Source: Kumtagia ephedrae
GTDB taxonomy: Bacteria > Pseudomonadota > Alphaproteobacteria > Rhizobiales > Rhizobiaceae
Reading direction: 5' to 3'
NCBI RefSeq assembly: GCF_003012745.1
Contig: NZ_PXYK01000010.1
Location: 1-64,000, forward strand
Length of the DNA stretch: 64,000 bases
Each line of letters opens with the position of its first letter. Within the stretch, counting starts at the first letter, position 1. A program made the position numbers and the translations under genes. The notes below the pieces were generated by a model, which was not told the origin of the DNA, did no database searches, and was given only the letters and a program-made list of their open reading frames with translations. This document shows, piece after piece, positions 16,475 to 25,160 of this stretch.

Positions 16475-17056
16475 ATGACCATCCTCGTCCTCCACGCCCA
16501 TCCGGTCGCGACGAGTTTTAACGCCGCCTTGCACCGGACGATCGTGGAGCGGCTGCGGGCGAACGGCCATAACGTAGACGATTGCGACCTTTACGCCGAA
16601 AACTTCGAGCCGCGCCTGAGCACCGCCGAGCGTCTCGCCTATCACGATCCCCGCCACCCTGGCGAGCCGATCCACCCTTATGCCGAGCGGCTGCTTGCGG
16701 CGGAGGGGCTGGTGCTGTGCTATCCCGTCTGGAATTTCGGCTATCCGGCGATCCTGAAAGGCTTTCTCGATCGCGTTTTCCTGCCGGGCGTCAGCTTCCA
16801 GCTGGTCGACGGCGTGGTAAGGCCGGCGCTGCACGACATCCGCAGGGTCGTCGCCGTCACCAGCTATGGCGGAAGCCGGCTCAATGCCTTCCTGATGGGC
16901 GACCCGCCGCGAAAGCTGGTGACGCGCGTGCTGCGCGCCATGGTGAGGCCGGGCGCCTCGGTCTCCTACCTCGCACATTACGGCATGAACGTCTCCACGC
17001 CGGCCTCGCGCGCGGCCTTCATGCGCAAGGTGGCAGCCAGGATGGATGCGTTCTGA
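16475..17056 (+). CDS. Flavodoxin-fold NAD(P)H oxidoreductase, copy 1
   Basis: 193 residues of the NQO/MdaB/KefF-type flavodoxin-fold family. It opens TILVLHAHPVATSFNAALH, contains VLCYPVWNFGYPAILKGFLD (flavin and dimer contacts), then VAVTSYGGSR, and ends STPASRAAFMRKV. These enzymes reduce quinones or feed electrons from NAD(P)H to flavin. The stop overlaps the start of a second, similar gene as TGATG. The pair follows the FAD oxidase, suggesting NAD(P)H-linked steps in the same pathway. Confidence 0.88.
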   Translation: MTILVLHAHPVATSFNAALHRTIVERLRANGHNVDDCDLYAENFEPRLSTAERLAYHDPRHPGEPIHPYAERLLAAEGLVLCYPVWNFGYPAILKGFLDRVFLPGVSFQLVDGVVRPALHDIRRVVAVTSYGGSRLNAFLMGDPPRKLVTRVLRAMVRPGASVSYLAHYGMNVSTPASRAAFMRKVAARMDAF

Positions 17057-17643
17057 TGCGGATGCTGGTCGTCTACTGCCACCCGGTGCCGGAGAGTTTT
17101 TGCGCCGCCCTGCGCGACACGGCGCTGGAGGTGTTCCGCCGCCGCGGCGACGAGCTCCGCCTGGTCGACCTCTACGCCGAGGGCTTCGATCCGGTGATGA
17201 CCTGCGACGAGCGGCGTGGCTACAATGACGGCCCGCCCGCCGACCCCGCGCTCGTGCCGTATGTCGAGCACCTGAAATGGGCGGAGGCGGTGCTGTTCGT
17301 CTATCCCACCTGGTGGTACGGCCTGCCGGCCATGCTGAAGGGATTCTTCGACCGCGTCTGGGCGACCGGGGTCGCCTTCGACCTCGCCAGCGACGGCGGC
17401 CGGATCGTCTCGCGCATCTCCCACATAACCCGCATCGGCGTGGTCACCACCTGCGGCGCGCCGCGGCTGTGGTCGTTCCTGATCGGCCAGCCCGGCCGCA
17501 AGACGATCCTGCGCGGCATGCGGGCGCTGTGCGCGAAGCGCAGCCGCACGCTCTATCTCGCCCATTACGACATGGACCGCTCGACGCCGGCCTCGCGCGC
17601 GGCCTTTCTGGAGAAGGTGAGGCGGCGGCTGGAGCGGTTCTGA
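17056..17643 (+). CDS. Flavodoxin-fold NAD(P)H oxidoreductase, copy 2
   Basis: 195 residues, a clear paralogue of the protein encoded just upstream: MLVVYCHPVPESFCAALRD, VLFVYPTWWYGLPAMLKGFF and STPASRAAFLEKV align one to one with copy 1. Differences cluster in the active-site loop (WNFGYPA against WWYGLPA), so the two probably act on different substrates or form a heterodimer. Likely the last gene of the operon that begins with the binding protein at 10595. Confidence 0.88.
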   Translation: MRMLVVYCHPVPESFCAALRDTALEVFRRRGDELRLVDLYAEGFDPVMTCDERRGYNDGPPADPALVPYVEHLKWAEAVLFVYPTWWYGLPAMLKGFFDRVWATGVAFDLASDGGRIVSRISHITRIGVVTTCGAPRLWSFLIGQPGRKTILRGMRALCAKRSRTLYLAHYDMDRSTPASRAAFLEKVRRRLERF

Positions 17644-17708
17644 GCGGCGCGCTCCCATCGAAAGCCGGAGGCGTTGCGGCCGCAACACGCGCCAGCATAA
17701 GGTGCTTC

Positions 17709-18437
17709 ATGCAGATGCCGAAACAGAGCGCGGCAGGCCCGGATCAGAATTACGGCTGCATAGTTCGGACGCGAGATTTGGCGCGTGAACTAGCTGGGCA
17801 TGGCCTTATCCCGCGCGGGGGCTTCAACTTCGCCGACGGCGAAGACGCACCGCCCGGCCCGTCCGGCGCGCCGGCGCAGGCGGTTCTGCTGGTCGGCCAG
17901 GCCGGTGCAGCGCCATGGCTGCATTTCCTGAAGTGGAGGGAGGCTCAGCCCCCCGGCCTGGAAAATCCCCTCGACACCTGGTCGCGCGAGGTGATCGGCG
18001 CGGTCGCGGGGCGCTTCGGGGCGAGGGCGGTGTTTCCCTCCGAAAGGCCCTACCTGCCGTTCCAGCAATGGGCGATGCGCGCGGAGAAGCTGAGACCGTC
18101 ACCGCTGGGCATCCTCATGCATCCGGAATACGGCTTGTGGCACGCCTATCGCGGCGCGCTGCTTTTCGACCATGAGCTCGACCTGCCCGACCCCGGCGCG
18201 CCGGCCCATCTGTGCGACGCCTGCGCGGAAAAGCCCTGCCTGGCGTCCTGTCCGGTCGATGCTCATTCGGCGGCCGGTTTCGACCATGCCGGCTGCCTGG
18301 AATATGTGCGCTCGGCTAAGGGTCGGGCCTGCGCGAGCCGGGGCTGCCTGGACCGCAACGCCTGTCCGCACGGCGCCGCCTATCGCTATCCGGCCGAGAT
18401 GCAGGCTTTTCATATGCGGGCATTCACGGGCAATTGA
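17709..18437 (+). CDS. Ferredoxin-like protein related to QueG C-terminus
   Basis: 242 residues. The C-terminal third carries two cysteine sets: CDACAEKPCLASCP and later CASRGCLDRNACPHG, spaced for two 4Fe-4S clusters as in the ferredoxin part of epoxyqueuosine reductase. The N-terminal part lacks the cobalamin-binding QueG core and is of unknown role. It stands alone between the oxidoreductase pair and an amino-acid permease. The start ATG 17709 is the first in frame; 17715 is an alternative. The electron partner is unknown. Confidence 0.75.
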   Translation: MQMPKQSAAGPDQNYGCIVRTRDLARELAGHGLIPRGGFNFADGEDAPPGPSGAPAQAVLLVGQAGAAPWLHFLKWREAQPPGLENPLDTWSREVIGAVAGRFGARAVFPSERPYLPFQQWAMRAEKLRPSPLGILMHPEYGLWHAYRGALLFDHELDLPDPGAPAHLCDACAEKPCLASCPVDAHSAAGFDHAGCLEYVRSAKGRACASRGCLDRNACPHGAAYRYPAEMQAFHMRAFTGN

Positions 18438-18538
18438 TCTTCGGCGCAAGCTGCGCAACCATCGCGGGCGGGGAGCTTGAGTCACGGCCGTGAAGGGGCG
18501 CGGCGTCGCGCGGCTAGTCGCGCAACGGAGGGACTTTG

Positions 18539-19972
18539 ATGACCGACACCACCGCTCCCCGGAAAGCCCCCGCCGCCGAGCCCACCCTGCACCGGGCGAT
18601 CGGGCCATGGCTGCTGCTCCTGTTCATCGTCGGCGACATTCTCGGCACCGGCATCTATGCGCTGACCGGCCAGGTGGCCAAGCAGGTCGGCGGCGTGGTC
18701 TGGCTGCCTTTCCTCATCGCCTTCGTCGTCGCGCTGATCACCGCCTTCAGCTATCTCGAGCTGGTGACCAAATACCCGCGGGCGGCCGGTGCCGCGCTCT
18801 ACACCCACAAGGCCTTCGGCATCCATTTCGTCACCTTCCTCGTCGCCTTCGCGGTGATGAGTTCCGGCATCACCTCTGCATCGACCGCCTCGCGGGCGTT
18901 CTCGGTCAATCTCGACGCGGCCTTCGGACTCGGCCTCGGCGATCCGGCCGTCGGCAACAACACCTGGGGCATCATGTGGCTCGGCCTGCTGTTCATGGCG
19001 ATCGTCGCGGCGATCAACTTCCGCGGCGTCGGCGAGAGCGTGAAGGTCAACATCGTTCTGACCTGCGTCGAGCTGTCCGGCCTGCTCATCGTCATCTTCA
19101 TCGGCCTGTGGGCGATCGGCGCCGGGCAGGGCGACGTCTCGCGCGTCACCCAGTTCCACACGCCGGAGGGCGTCAGCGCCGTCTGGCCGGTGATCGCCGC
19201 GACGACGCTCGCCTTTTTCGCGATGGTGGGCTTCGAGGATGCGGTCAACATGGCCGAGGAGACCAAAGACCCGGTGCGGATTTTCCCGAAAATCCTGCTG
19301 ATCGGACTGCTGGCGACGGCGCTGATCTACATGCTGGTGTCGATCTCGGCGGTGACGCTGGTCGAGCCGGCCGCGCTCGGCGAGGGCGAGACGCCGCTGC
19401 TCAAGGTGGTGGAGGCGGGCGCACCCAACTTCCCGCTCGGCATCTTCGCCTTCATCACCATGTTCGCCGTCGCCAACACCGCGCTGATCAACATGCTGAT
19501 GGCGAGCCGGCTGATCTACGGCATGAGCCGCGAGCATGTGTTGCCGGCGGTGCTGGGCAAGGTACATCCGACGCGGCGCACGCCCTACCTGGCGATCCTC
19601 TTCACCACGCTCCTGGCGTTCGGCCTGATCACCTTCGTCGGCGGCGTTCCGCAGCTCGGCGGCACCACGGCGCTGCTGCTTCTATGCGTGTTCACCGTGG
19701 TCAACGTCGCGGTGCTCGTCCTGCGCAAGGACCGGGTGGAGCACGCGCATTTCAAGGCCCCGACCATCCTGCCGATCGTCGGGGCGATCGCCTGTGGGTT
19801 CCTGACGGGACCATGGACGGGACGCAATCCGGAGCAATACAAGATCGCCGGCGTGCTGCTCGCCATCGGCGTAGTGCTGTGGGTCGTCACGGTCTTCGTC
19901 AACCGCGCCACCGGGCAGAAACCGCTCGATCCGACCATGGAGGACATCGGCGGCAAGAGCACCATCAACTGA
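18539..19972 (+). CDS. APC-family amino-acid permease
   Basis: 477 residues with about twelve membrane helices. The first reads ILGTGIYALTGQVAKQVGG, the unwound G-x-G-I-Y substrate motif of the APC superfamily. FFAMVGFEDAVNMAEETKDP is the conserved mid-protein signature. A ggaggga ribosome site (18527-18533) precedes ATG 18539. It probably imports an amino acid or related amine by proton symport; specificity cannot be read. It converges on the short-chain dehydrogenase gene, with only four bases between the stop codons. Confidence 0.9.
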   Translation: MTDTTAPRKAPAAEPTLHRAIGPWLLLLFIVGDILGTGIYALTGQVAKQVGGVVWLPFLIAFVVALITAFSYLELVTKYPRAAGAALYTHKAFGIHFVTFLVAFAVMSSGITSASTASRAFSVNLDAAFGLGLGDPAVGNNTWGIMWLGLLFMAIVAAINFRGVGESVKVNIVLTCVELSGLLIVIFIGLWAIGAGQGDVSRVTQFHTPEGVSAVWPVIAATTLAFFAMVGFEDAVNMAEETKDPVRIFPKILLIGLLATALIYMLVSISAVTLVEPAALGEGETPLLKVVEAGAPNFPLGIFAFITMFAVANTALINMLMASRLIYGMSREHVLPAVLGKVHPTRRTPYLAILFTTLLAFGLITFVGGVPQLGGTTALLLLCVFTVVNVAVLVLRKDRVEHAHFKAPTILPIVGAIACGFLTGPWTGRNPEQYKIAGVLLAIGVVLWVVTVFVNRATGQKPLDPTMEDIGGKSTIN

Positions 19973-19976
19973 CCGT

Positions 19977-20957
19977 TCAATAGCCGCCGACGATCGGCAG
20001 GATCTCGCCGGTGATGTAGCTGGAGCATTGCGGCGAGGCCAGGAACACATAAGCCGGCGCGATCTCTTCGGGTTGCGCCGGCCGCTTCATCGGCGTCTTG
20101 GCGCCGAACTGCGAGACGTCCTCCGCCTCCTTCTCCGACGGGTTGAGCGGCGTCCACACCGGGCCGGGCGCCACGCAATTCACGCGGATGCCCTTCGACA
20201 CCAGATTGCCGGAAAGCGCCCGGGTGAAGGCGTGGATGCCGCCCTTGGTCATCGAATAGTCGACCAGTTCCTTGCTGCCGTCGATGCCGGTCACCGAGCC
20301 GGTGTTGATGATCGCCGAGCCCGGCTTCATGTGCGGCACCGCCTCCTGGGCCATGTGAAAATAGCCGTAGAGATTGGTCTTCAGCGTGGTGTCGAAATGC
20401 TCTTCGGTCAGGTCCTCGAATTTTGTGGAATGGATCTGGAACGCCGCATTGTTGACCAGGACATCGAGGCTGCCCAGCCGCTTCACCGTTTCGGCGACGA
20501 CCGAGCGGCAATAGTCGCGCTCCGTGACATCGCCCGGGAACAGGATGCACCTGTGCCCTTCCGCCTCGACCGCCTTCTTCGTCGCCTCCGCATCCTTGTG
20601 CTCGGTGAGATAGGAAATCGCGATGTCGGCGCCTTCGCGCGCGAACAGCACCGCCACCGCCCGGCCGATGCCGGAATCGCCGCCGGTGACCAGCGCGACC
20701 TTCCCCTCCAGCTTCTTGGAACCGATGTAGAAGGGCGCATCATACAGCGGCGCCGGCTCGATCTTCCACTCCTCGCCGGGTTTCGGATGATGCTGCTTGG
20801 GGAAAGGAGGCTCGGGATAGGCGCGCGCGCCGGCCTGCATGGCACCGTTGCCGCCCCCGTTTTTTTTCTTTTTCGCGTCCGTCCGGTCGACACCTTTCTG
20901 GATCTTGCGCTGCTTGTCGGCCTCGTTCCTGGCTTCGGCTCTTTCCTGGGATGGCAT
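19977..20957 (-). CDS. SDR-family oxidoreductase, general-stress type
   Basis: 326 residues. A lysine-rich N-terminal tail (about 1-45, DRTDAKKKKNGGGNG) precedes a linker PEPPFPKQHHPKPG, then the Rossmann domain with TGGDSGIGRAVAVLF (NAD(P) binding), NNAAFQ and the catalytic YSMTKGG. This long form is the YhdF/GS39 type of stress-linked short-chain dehydrogenase. The start at 20957 has a gaggaga ribosome site, and upstream lies a candidate EcfG promoter. The substrate is unknown. Confidence 0.9.
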   Translation of the reverse strand: MPSQERAEARNEADKQRKIQKGVDRTDAKKKKNGGGNGAMQAGARAYPEPPFPKQHHPKPGEEWKIEPAPLYDAPFYIGSKKLEGKVALVTGGDSGIGRAVAVLFAREGADIAISYLTEHKDAEATKKAVEAEGHRCILFPGDVTERDYCRSVVAETVKRLGSLDVLVNNAAFQIHSTKFEDLTEEHFDTTLKTNLYGYFHMAQEAVPHMKPGSAIINTGSVTGIDGSKELVDYSMTKGGIHAFTRALSGNLVSKGIRVNCVAPGPVWTPLNPSEKEAEDVSQFGAKTPMKRPAQPEEIAPAYVFLASPQCSSYITGEILPIVGGY

Positions 20958-20984
20958 GTCGAATCTCCTCGTTGGCTCCTGCCC

Positions 20985-21009
20985 AACGCACGAGGCGCGG
21001 GGTTGATCC
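20985..21009 (-). promoter_or_regulatory. Candidate EcfG (general stress) promoter
   Basis: Read on the minus strand this is GGATC, sixteen bases, then CGTT, one change from the alphaproteobacterial EcfG/RpoE2 consensus GGAAC-N16-17-CGTT. It lies 28 bases before the start codon of the stress-type dehydrogenase, which is a usual EcfG target. Found by eye, with a GC-rich background that makes chance matches possible. Confidence 0.4.
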
Positions 21010-21106
21010 CGTCCGCAACGGAGCATCCGAATTCATGGCCGGGGCTTGAGAACCGGCGGCGGGCAGATAAGTTCTGCGGCGGACGAAATTTTCCCGAGGA
21101 AGCCCG

Positions 21107-21844
21107 ATGAGCAAGCGCGAGATCGAGATCAGGACCGATGACGGAGTGGCCAAAGCCGGTCTGTTCCGCGGAGCGGGCGGGGGATCCGGCGTGATTCTCT
21201 ATATGGATGCCTTCGGACCCCGACCGGCGCTGGACGGCATGGCGGAGCAGCTCGCCGGCGAAGGCTACATTGTGCTGGTACCCGACCTGTTCTACCGCAA
21301 CGCCCCCTACGGCCCGTTCGATGCCAAGACCGCCTTCAGCGACGAAACGACCAAAAACCAGCTGATGGCGCTGATCTCCGGCACGTCGCAGGAGATGACT
21401 GTGCGCGACACCGGCGCCTTCCTCGCAGCACTCGAAGCGGAAGGCATCAATGGGCCGGTCGGCGCCGTCGGCTATTGCATGGGCGGCGGCCGGGCGATCA
21501 ACGCCGCGGCCGCCTATCCCGACCGGATCGTCGCCACTGCCAGCTTCCATGGCGGCAATCTCGCATCCGATGCCCCCGACAGTCCGCACCGGAGCGCCGC
21601 AAAGCTCCAGGCGCGCGTCTACATAGGCGTCGCCGGCGTCGACCGCAGCTTTCCGCCGGAACAATCGGCAAAGCTGGCCGAGGCCCTGCGCACGGCCGAG
21701 GTCGACCACGTCATCGAAAACTACGTCGGCATGGCGCATGGCTGGGCTGTGCCGGACCATGGCGCCTATGACGGGAAAGGCGCGGAGCGGCATTGGAAGC
21801 GGCTCAAAACCTTCTTTGCCGAGACGCTTTCGGATACGCTCTGA
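21107..21844 (+). CDS. Dienelactone hydrolase family protein
   Basis: 245 residues, alpha/beta hydrolase. The nucleophile is Cys124 in VGYCMGGGRAIN, the Cys variant typical of dienelactone hydrolases, and the catalytic His is about 211 in GMAHGW. The early VILYMDAFGPRPALDGMAEQ is also family-typical. It is probably a cytosolic ester or lactone hydrolase of unknown substrate. It is divergent from the stress dehydrogenase and followed 24 bases later by a DUF1810 gene. Confidence 0.9.
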   Translation: MSKREIEIRTDDGVAKAGLFRGAGGGSGVILYMDAFGPRPALDGMAEQLAGEGYIVLVPDLFYRNAPYGPFDAKTAFSDETTKNQLMALISGTSQEMTVRDTGAFLAALEAEGINGPVGAVGYCMGGGRAINAAAAYPDRIVATASFHGGNLASDAPDSPHRSAAKLQARVYIGVAGVDRSFPPEQSAKLAEALRTAEVDHVIENYVGMAHGWAVPDHGAYDGKGAERHWKRLKTFFAETLSDTL

Positions 21845-21867
21845 GCGAAAGACCCGCGAACACGATC

Positions 21868-22296
21868 ATGTCCGACGATCCGTATGATCTCCGGCGTTTC
21901 GTCGCTGCGCAGGCGCCGGTCATCGACAGGGTGCGGGCCGAGTTGCGGAGCGGGCGCAAGACGAGCCACTGGATGTGGTTCGTCTTCCCACAGATGGCCG
22001 GCCTCGGCATGAGCGCCATGTCGCGGAAATATGCCATCGGCTCGCTCGCCGAGGCGCGCGCCTATCTCGACCACCCGATCCTGGGCGATCGCCTGCGCGA
22101 ATGCGTCGAGCTGGTGCTGGAAAACGACGGCCGCTCCGCTCGCGAGATATTCGGCAGCGCCGACGACGCAAAATTCCGTTCCTGCCTGACGCTGTTCTGC
22201 GAGGCCTCCGGCGAGGAGGTGTTCTTGCGCGCCCTCGACAGATGTTTCGGAGGCGATCCCGATCCGCGGACGCTGCGGATTTTGGGCGGAAGCTGA
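21868..22296 (+). CDS. DUF1810 family protein
   Basis: 142 residues. The sequence YDLRRFVAAQAPVIDRV, then KTSHWMWFVFPQMAGLG, and the later AREIFGSADDAKFRSCLTLF are the DUF1810 signature, including the conserved tryptophans and F-P-Q. The protein is small, helical and soluble. Function is unknown, although the family is widespread. It is probably cotranscribed with the dienelactone hydrolase gene upstream (24-base gap). Confidence 0.88.
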   Translation: MSDDPYDLRRFVAAQAPVIDRVRAELRSGRKTSHWMWFVFPQMAGLGMSAMSRKYAIGSLAEARAYLDHPILGDRLRECVELVLENDGRSAREIFGSADDAKFRSCLTLFCEASGEEVFLRALDRCFGGDPDPRTLRILGGS

Positions 22297-22418
22297 AAAC
22301 TTTCGCGACGGTTCGCTACGGTTTTCTCCGAAAAGACATAGAAAATCGAACCGGCAATCCTGGAAAAAAGTCCTTTTCACACCCCAAGGAATGGCCGATA
22401 GCCGTCGTCCAACCGGTA

Positions 22419-22991
22419 ATGACGGTCATGACGGTGCAGGCGAAACCGGAAGCCTCCGACGCGGAACTGGTCGATCGCGCCCGCGCGGGCGACGAGACCG
22501 CGTTCGGCCGGCTGGTCGAACGGCACTATGATTTCGTCCACCGCGTCGCCTGGCGCTGGTGCGGCCGCGCGGCGGATGCGGACGACGTCGCGCAGGAGGT
22601 CTGCATCCGGCTCGGCACGGCGATCCGCGGCTATCGCGGCGCCGGCGCCTTCACCACATGGCTCTATGCGCTGACCTTGAACGCCGCCCGCGACGCGCTG
22701 CGCAGATCGGTGCGGGAGGCCGCCAGGGCGGAGGCCTACGGCGTCCACGCGCTGATCGCCGAAGGGGGCGGACCCGAAACGGAACCGCAGGCGCGCTCCG
22801 ATGCGCTGTGGGAAGCGGTGCGCCAGTTGCCGGACAGGCAGCGCGACGCGGTGCTGCTGGTCCATGGCGAAGGGCTCAGCCATTCCGCCGCGGCGGAGGT
22901 GATGGCGATCTCCGAGGCGACCGTCTCGTGGCACATCCATGAAGCGAAGAAGCGGCTGACGGTGCTGATGCGCCAGGCCGGGGAAGGTTGA
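22419..22991 (+). CDS. ECF-type RNA polymerase sigma factor
   Basis: 190 residues. Region 2 reads AFGRLVERHYDFVHRVAWRW and DADDVAQEVCIRL. Region 4 has LPDRQRDAVLLVHGEGLSHS and the recognition helix ISEATVSWHIHEAKKRL. It lacks regions 1 and 3, so it is an ECF sigma. The stop codon overlaps the upstream edge of the next gene, which encodes a membrane-anchored vWA protein whose N-terminus looks like an anti-sigma domain, the usual partner position. The target promoter is unknown. Confidence 0.92.
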   Translation: MTVMTVQAKPEASDAELVDRARAGDETAFGRLVERHYDFVHRVAWRWCGRAADADDVAQEVCIRLGTAIRGYRGAGAFTTWLYALTLNAARDALRRSVREAARAEAYGVHALIAEGGGPETEPQARSDALWEAVRQLPDRQRDAVLLVHGEGLSHSAAAEVMAISEATVSWHIHEAKKRLTVLMRQAGEG

Positions 22992-22993
22992 CC

Positions 22994-25048
22994 ATGGTCG
23001 ACGAAAGCGAACTCGAAAGGCTCGGCCGCATCGCCGCGCCGTCGCCCGATGCCGACGCGAAGGCCCGTGCGGTCGGTGCGGCAATGGCCGCGTATCGGGC
23101 GAATGCACCAGAGGCCGCCGAAAAAAAGCCGAATGCCGCCCAAGGAATTGCGGAACCGCGCCGTCTTACCGCCAGAGCAATGAAGCTTTGGAGTGGGATG
23201 ATGCAGAAGAAACTTTATGCGACCCCGGCGCTGGCGACCCTGCTGGCGCTGCCGCTGGCCGGCTATACGGCCTACTACCTGCTGGAGACCGGGCAAAACA
23301 ATGTCGTCCCGGCGCCGCACGAGCCCTACAGGCAGAAGATCGCGCCGGCGCCGGTCGCCGAGCAGGAGGCCGACGCGCAGGACACTCGGACGCAGGCGGG
23401 CGGGCTACCGGCGCAGTTGGCGAAACCCGAAGCCGCTGCGCCGCATGATGCGCTGACGGCGGCGCCGGTTCCGCAAAGCGCCGTCGGCCAGGGCGGGGCC
23501 GCGCCGGCGACGATGCTGGAAACCGCGCGGCCCGGCCGCGACGGCGCGGCCCGCACCTTTGCTCGGCAGGCGGCGCCCTCGATCGCACCCGCCGACATGC
23601 CCCCGCTTGCGCGCGAGGACCGGGACCGCATCGCCGCCTTCGACAGCAACCCGCTGCGTTCGACGCAGGAGCAGCCGGTGTCGACCTTCTCCATCGACGT
23701 CGACACCGCGTCCTACTCCTTCGTGCGACGCTCGCTGAAGGAGGGGATACTGCCGGATGCCGACACGGTGCGCGTCGAGGAGATGGTCAACTACTTCCCC
23801 TACGACTGGAAAGGGCCGGACAACGCGGCGACGCCGTTCAACACGACGGTCACCGTCATGCCGACGCCGTGGAACGCCGGCACGAAGCTGATGCATGTGG
23901 CGATCAAGGGTTTTGACGTGAAGCCGGCGGAGCGGCCGCGGGCCAATCTCGTCTTCCTGCTCGACGTGTCCGGCTCGATGGACGAGCCCGACAAGCTGCC
24001 GCTGCTCAAATCCGCCTTCCGGCTGCTGGTCGACACGCTGTCGCCGGACGACACGGTATCGATCGTCACCTATGCGGGCGAGGCCGGCACGGTGCTGGAG
24101 CCGACGAAAGTATCGGAGCGCGACAAGATCCTTCAATCGATCGATACGCTGGCGCCGGGCGGCTCGACGGCCGGCGAGGCAGGCATCCGCGAGGCCTACC
24201 GGCTGGCGAAGCAATCCTTCGTGAAGGGCGGCGTCAACCGCGTCATGCTGGCTACCGACGGCGACTTCAATGTCGGGCAGAGCGACGACGCCGACCTGAA
24301 GCGCATCGTCGAGGAGAACCGCAAGAGCGGCGTGTTCCTGTCGGTGTTCGGCTTCGGCCGCGGCAACCTCAACGACCAGATGATGCAGACCATCGCCCAG
24401 AACGGCAACGGCACCGCCGCCTATATCGACACGCTGGCCGAAGCCGAGAAAGTGCTGGTTCAGGACGCCTCGTCGACCATCTTCCCGATCGCCAAGGACG
24501 TGAAGATCCAGGTCGAGTTCAATCCGGCAAAAATCTCGGAATACCGGCTGATCGGCTACGAGACCCGCGCGCTGAAACGCGAGGACTTCAACAACGACCG
24601 CGTCGACGCCGGCGAGATCGGCTCCGGCCATTCGGTGACGACGATCTACGAGGTGACGCCGAAGGGCAGCTCGGCCGCCATGATCGATCCTCCGCGCTAC
24701 GGGGAGGCTTCGACGGCCAATGGCGGCGTGGCGAATGCCGACGAATATGCCTTCGTCAAAATCCGCTACAAGGCGCCGGATGGCGACGTGTCCAAGCTGA
24801 TCACCACGCCGGTGACGGCAGGCAACGAGGTCGCTTCCTTCGACGCTGCCTCGACCGACCAGCGCTTTTCCATTGCCGTCGCCGCCTTCGGGCAGAAGCT
24901 CCGGCATGCCGACCAGGTGGCCGGTTTCGGCTACGACCGGATTCTTGAGATCGCTGCCGCCGCGCGCGGCGACGATCGCTACGGTTACCGCTCGGAGTTC
25001 CTGTCGCTGGTGCGGCTGGCGGCGGCGCTGGATGCGGGCAAGCCGTAG
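22994..25048 (+). CDS. vWA-domain membrane protein with anti-sigma-like N-terminus
   Basis: 684 residues. The first 65 are soluble and acidic to basic. A single membrane helix follows (about 79-95, ATLLALPLAGYTAYYLL), then a low-complexity Ala/Pro-rich stretch. The conserved YfbK-type region starts at FDSNPLRSTQEQPVSTFSID, and the von Willebrand A domain has a complete MIDAS start, DVSGSM, at about 324. The C-terminal DUF3520-like part contains YRLIGYETRALKREDF. The gene follows the sigma factor by two bases, so the N-terminal part probably holds the sigma factor at the membrane, with the vWA domain on the outside. The ligand is unknown. Confidence 0.87.
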   Translation: MVDESELERLGRIAAPSPDADAKARAVGAAMAAYRANAPEAAEKKPNAAQGIAEPRRLTARAMKLWSGMMQKKLYATPALATLLALPLAGYTAYYLLETGQNNVVPAPHEPYRQKIAPAPVAEQEADAQDTRTQAGGLPAQLAKPEAAAPHDALTAAPVPQSAVGQGGAAPATMLETARPGRDGAARTFARQAAPSIAPADMPPLAREDRDRIAAFDSNPLRSTQEQPVSTFSIDVDTASYSFVRRSLKEGILPDADTVRVEEMVNYFPYDWKGPDNAATPFNTTVTVMPTPWNAGTKLMHVAIKGFDVKPAERPRANLVFLLDVSGSMDEPDKLPLLKSAFRLLVDTLSPDDTVSIVTYAGEAGTVLEPTKVSERDKILQSIDTLAPGGSTAGEAGIREAYRLAKQSFVKGGVNRVMLATDGDFNVGQSDDADLKRIVEENRKSGVFLSVFGFGRGNLNDQMMQTIAQNGNGTAAYIDTLAEAEKVLVQDASSTIFPIAKDVKIQVEFNPAKISEYRLIGYETRALKREDFNNDRVDAGEIGSGHSVTTIYEVTPKGSSAAMIDPPRYGEASTANGGVANADEYAFVKIRYKAPDGDVSKLITTPVTAGNEVASFDAASTDQRFSIAVAAFGQKLRHADQVAGFGYDRILEIAAAARGDDRYGYRSEFLSLVRLAAALDAGKP

Positions 25049-25160
25049 GCCCTAGTTGCCGGCGGGCGAGTCCGGCAGTGCGCGAACTCTGCCGGCTTCG
25101 CAGTGACAATGGCAAACTTTTCGTTACATCTACAACTCATGAGGGGTTGGGATCGACGCA

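Noticed and set aside
16245-16478. Small gene overlapping the FAD oxidase stop
   Set aside because: The 77-residue frame is translation of the family B repeat and has no ribosome site of its own.
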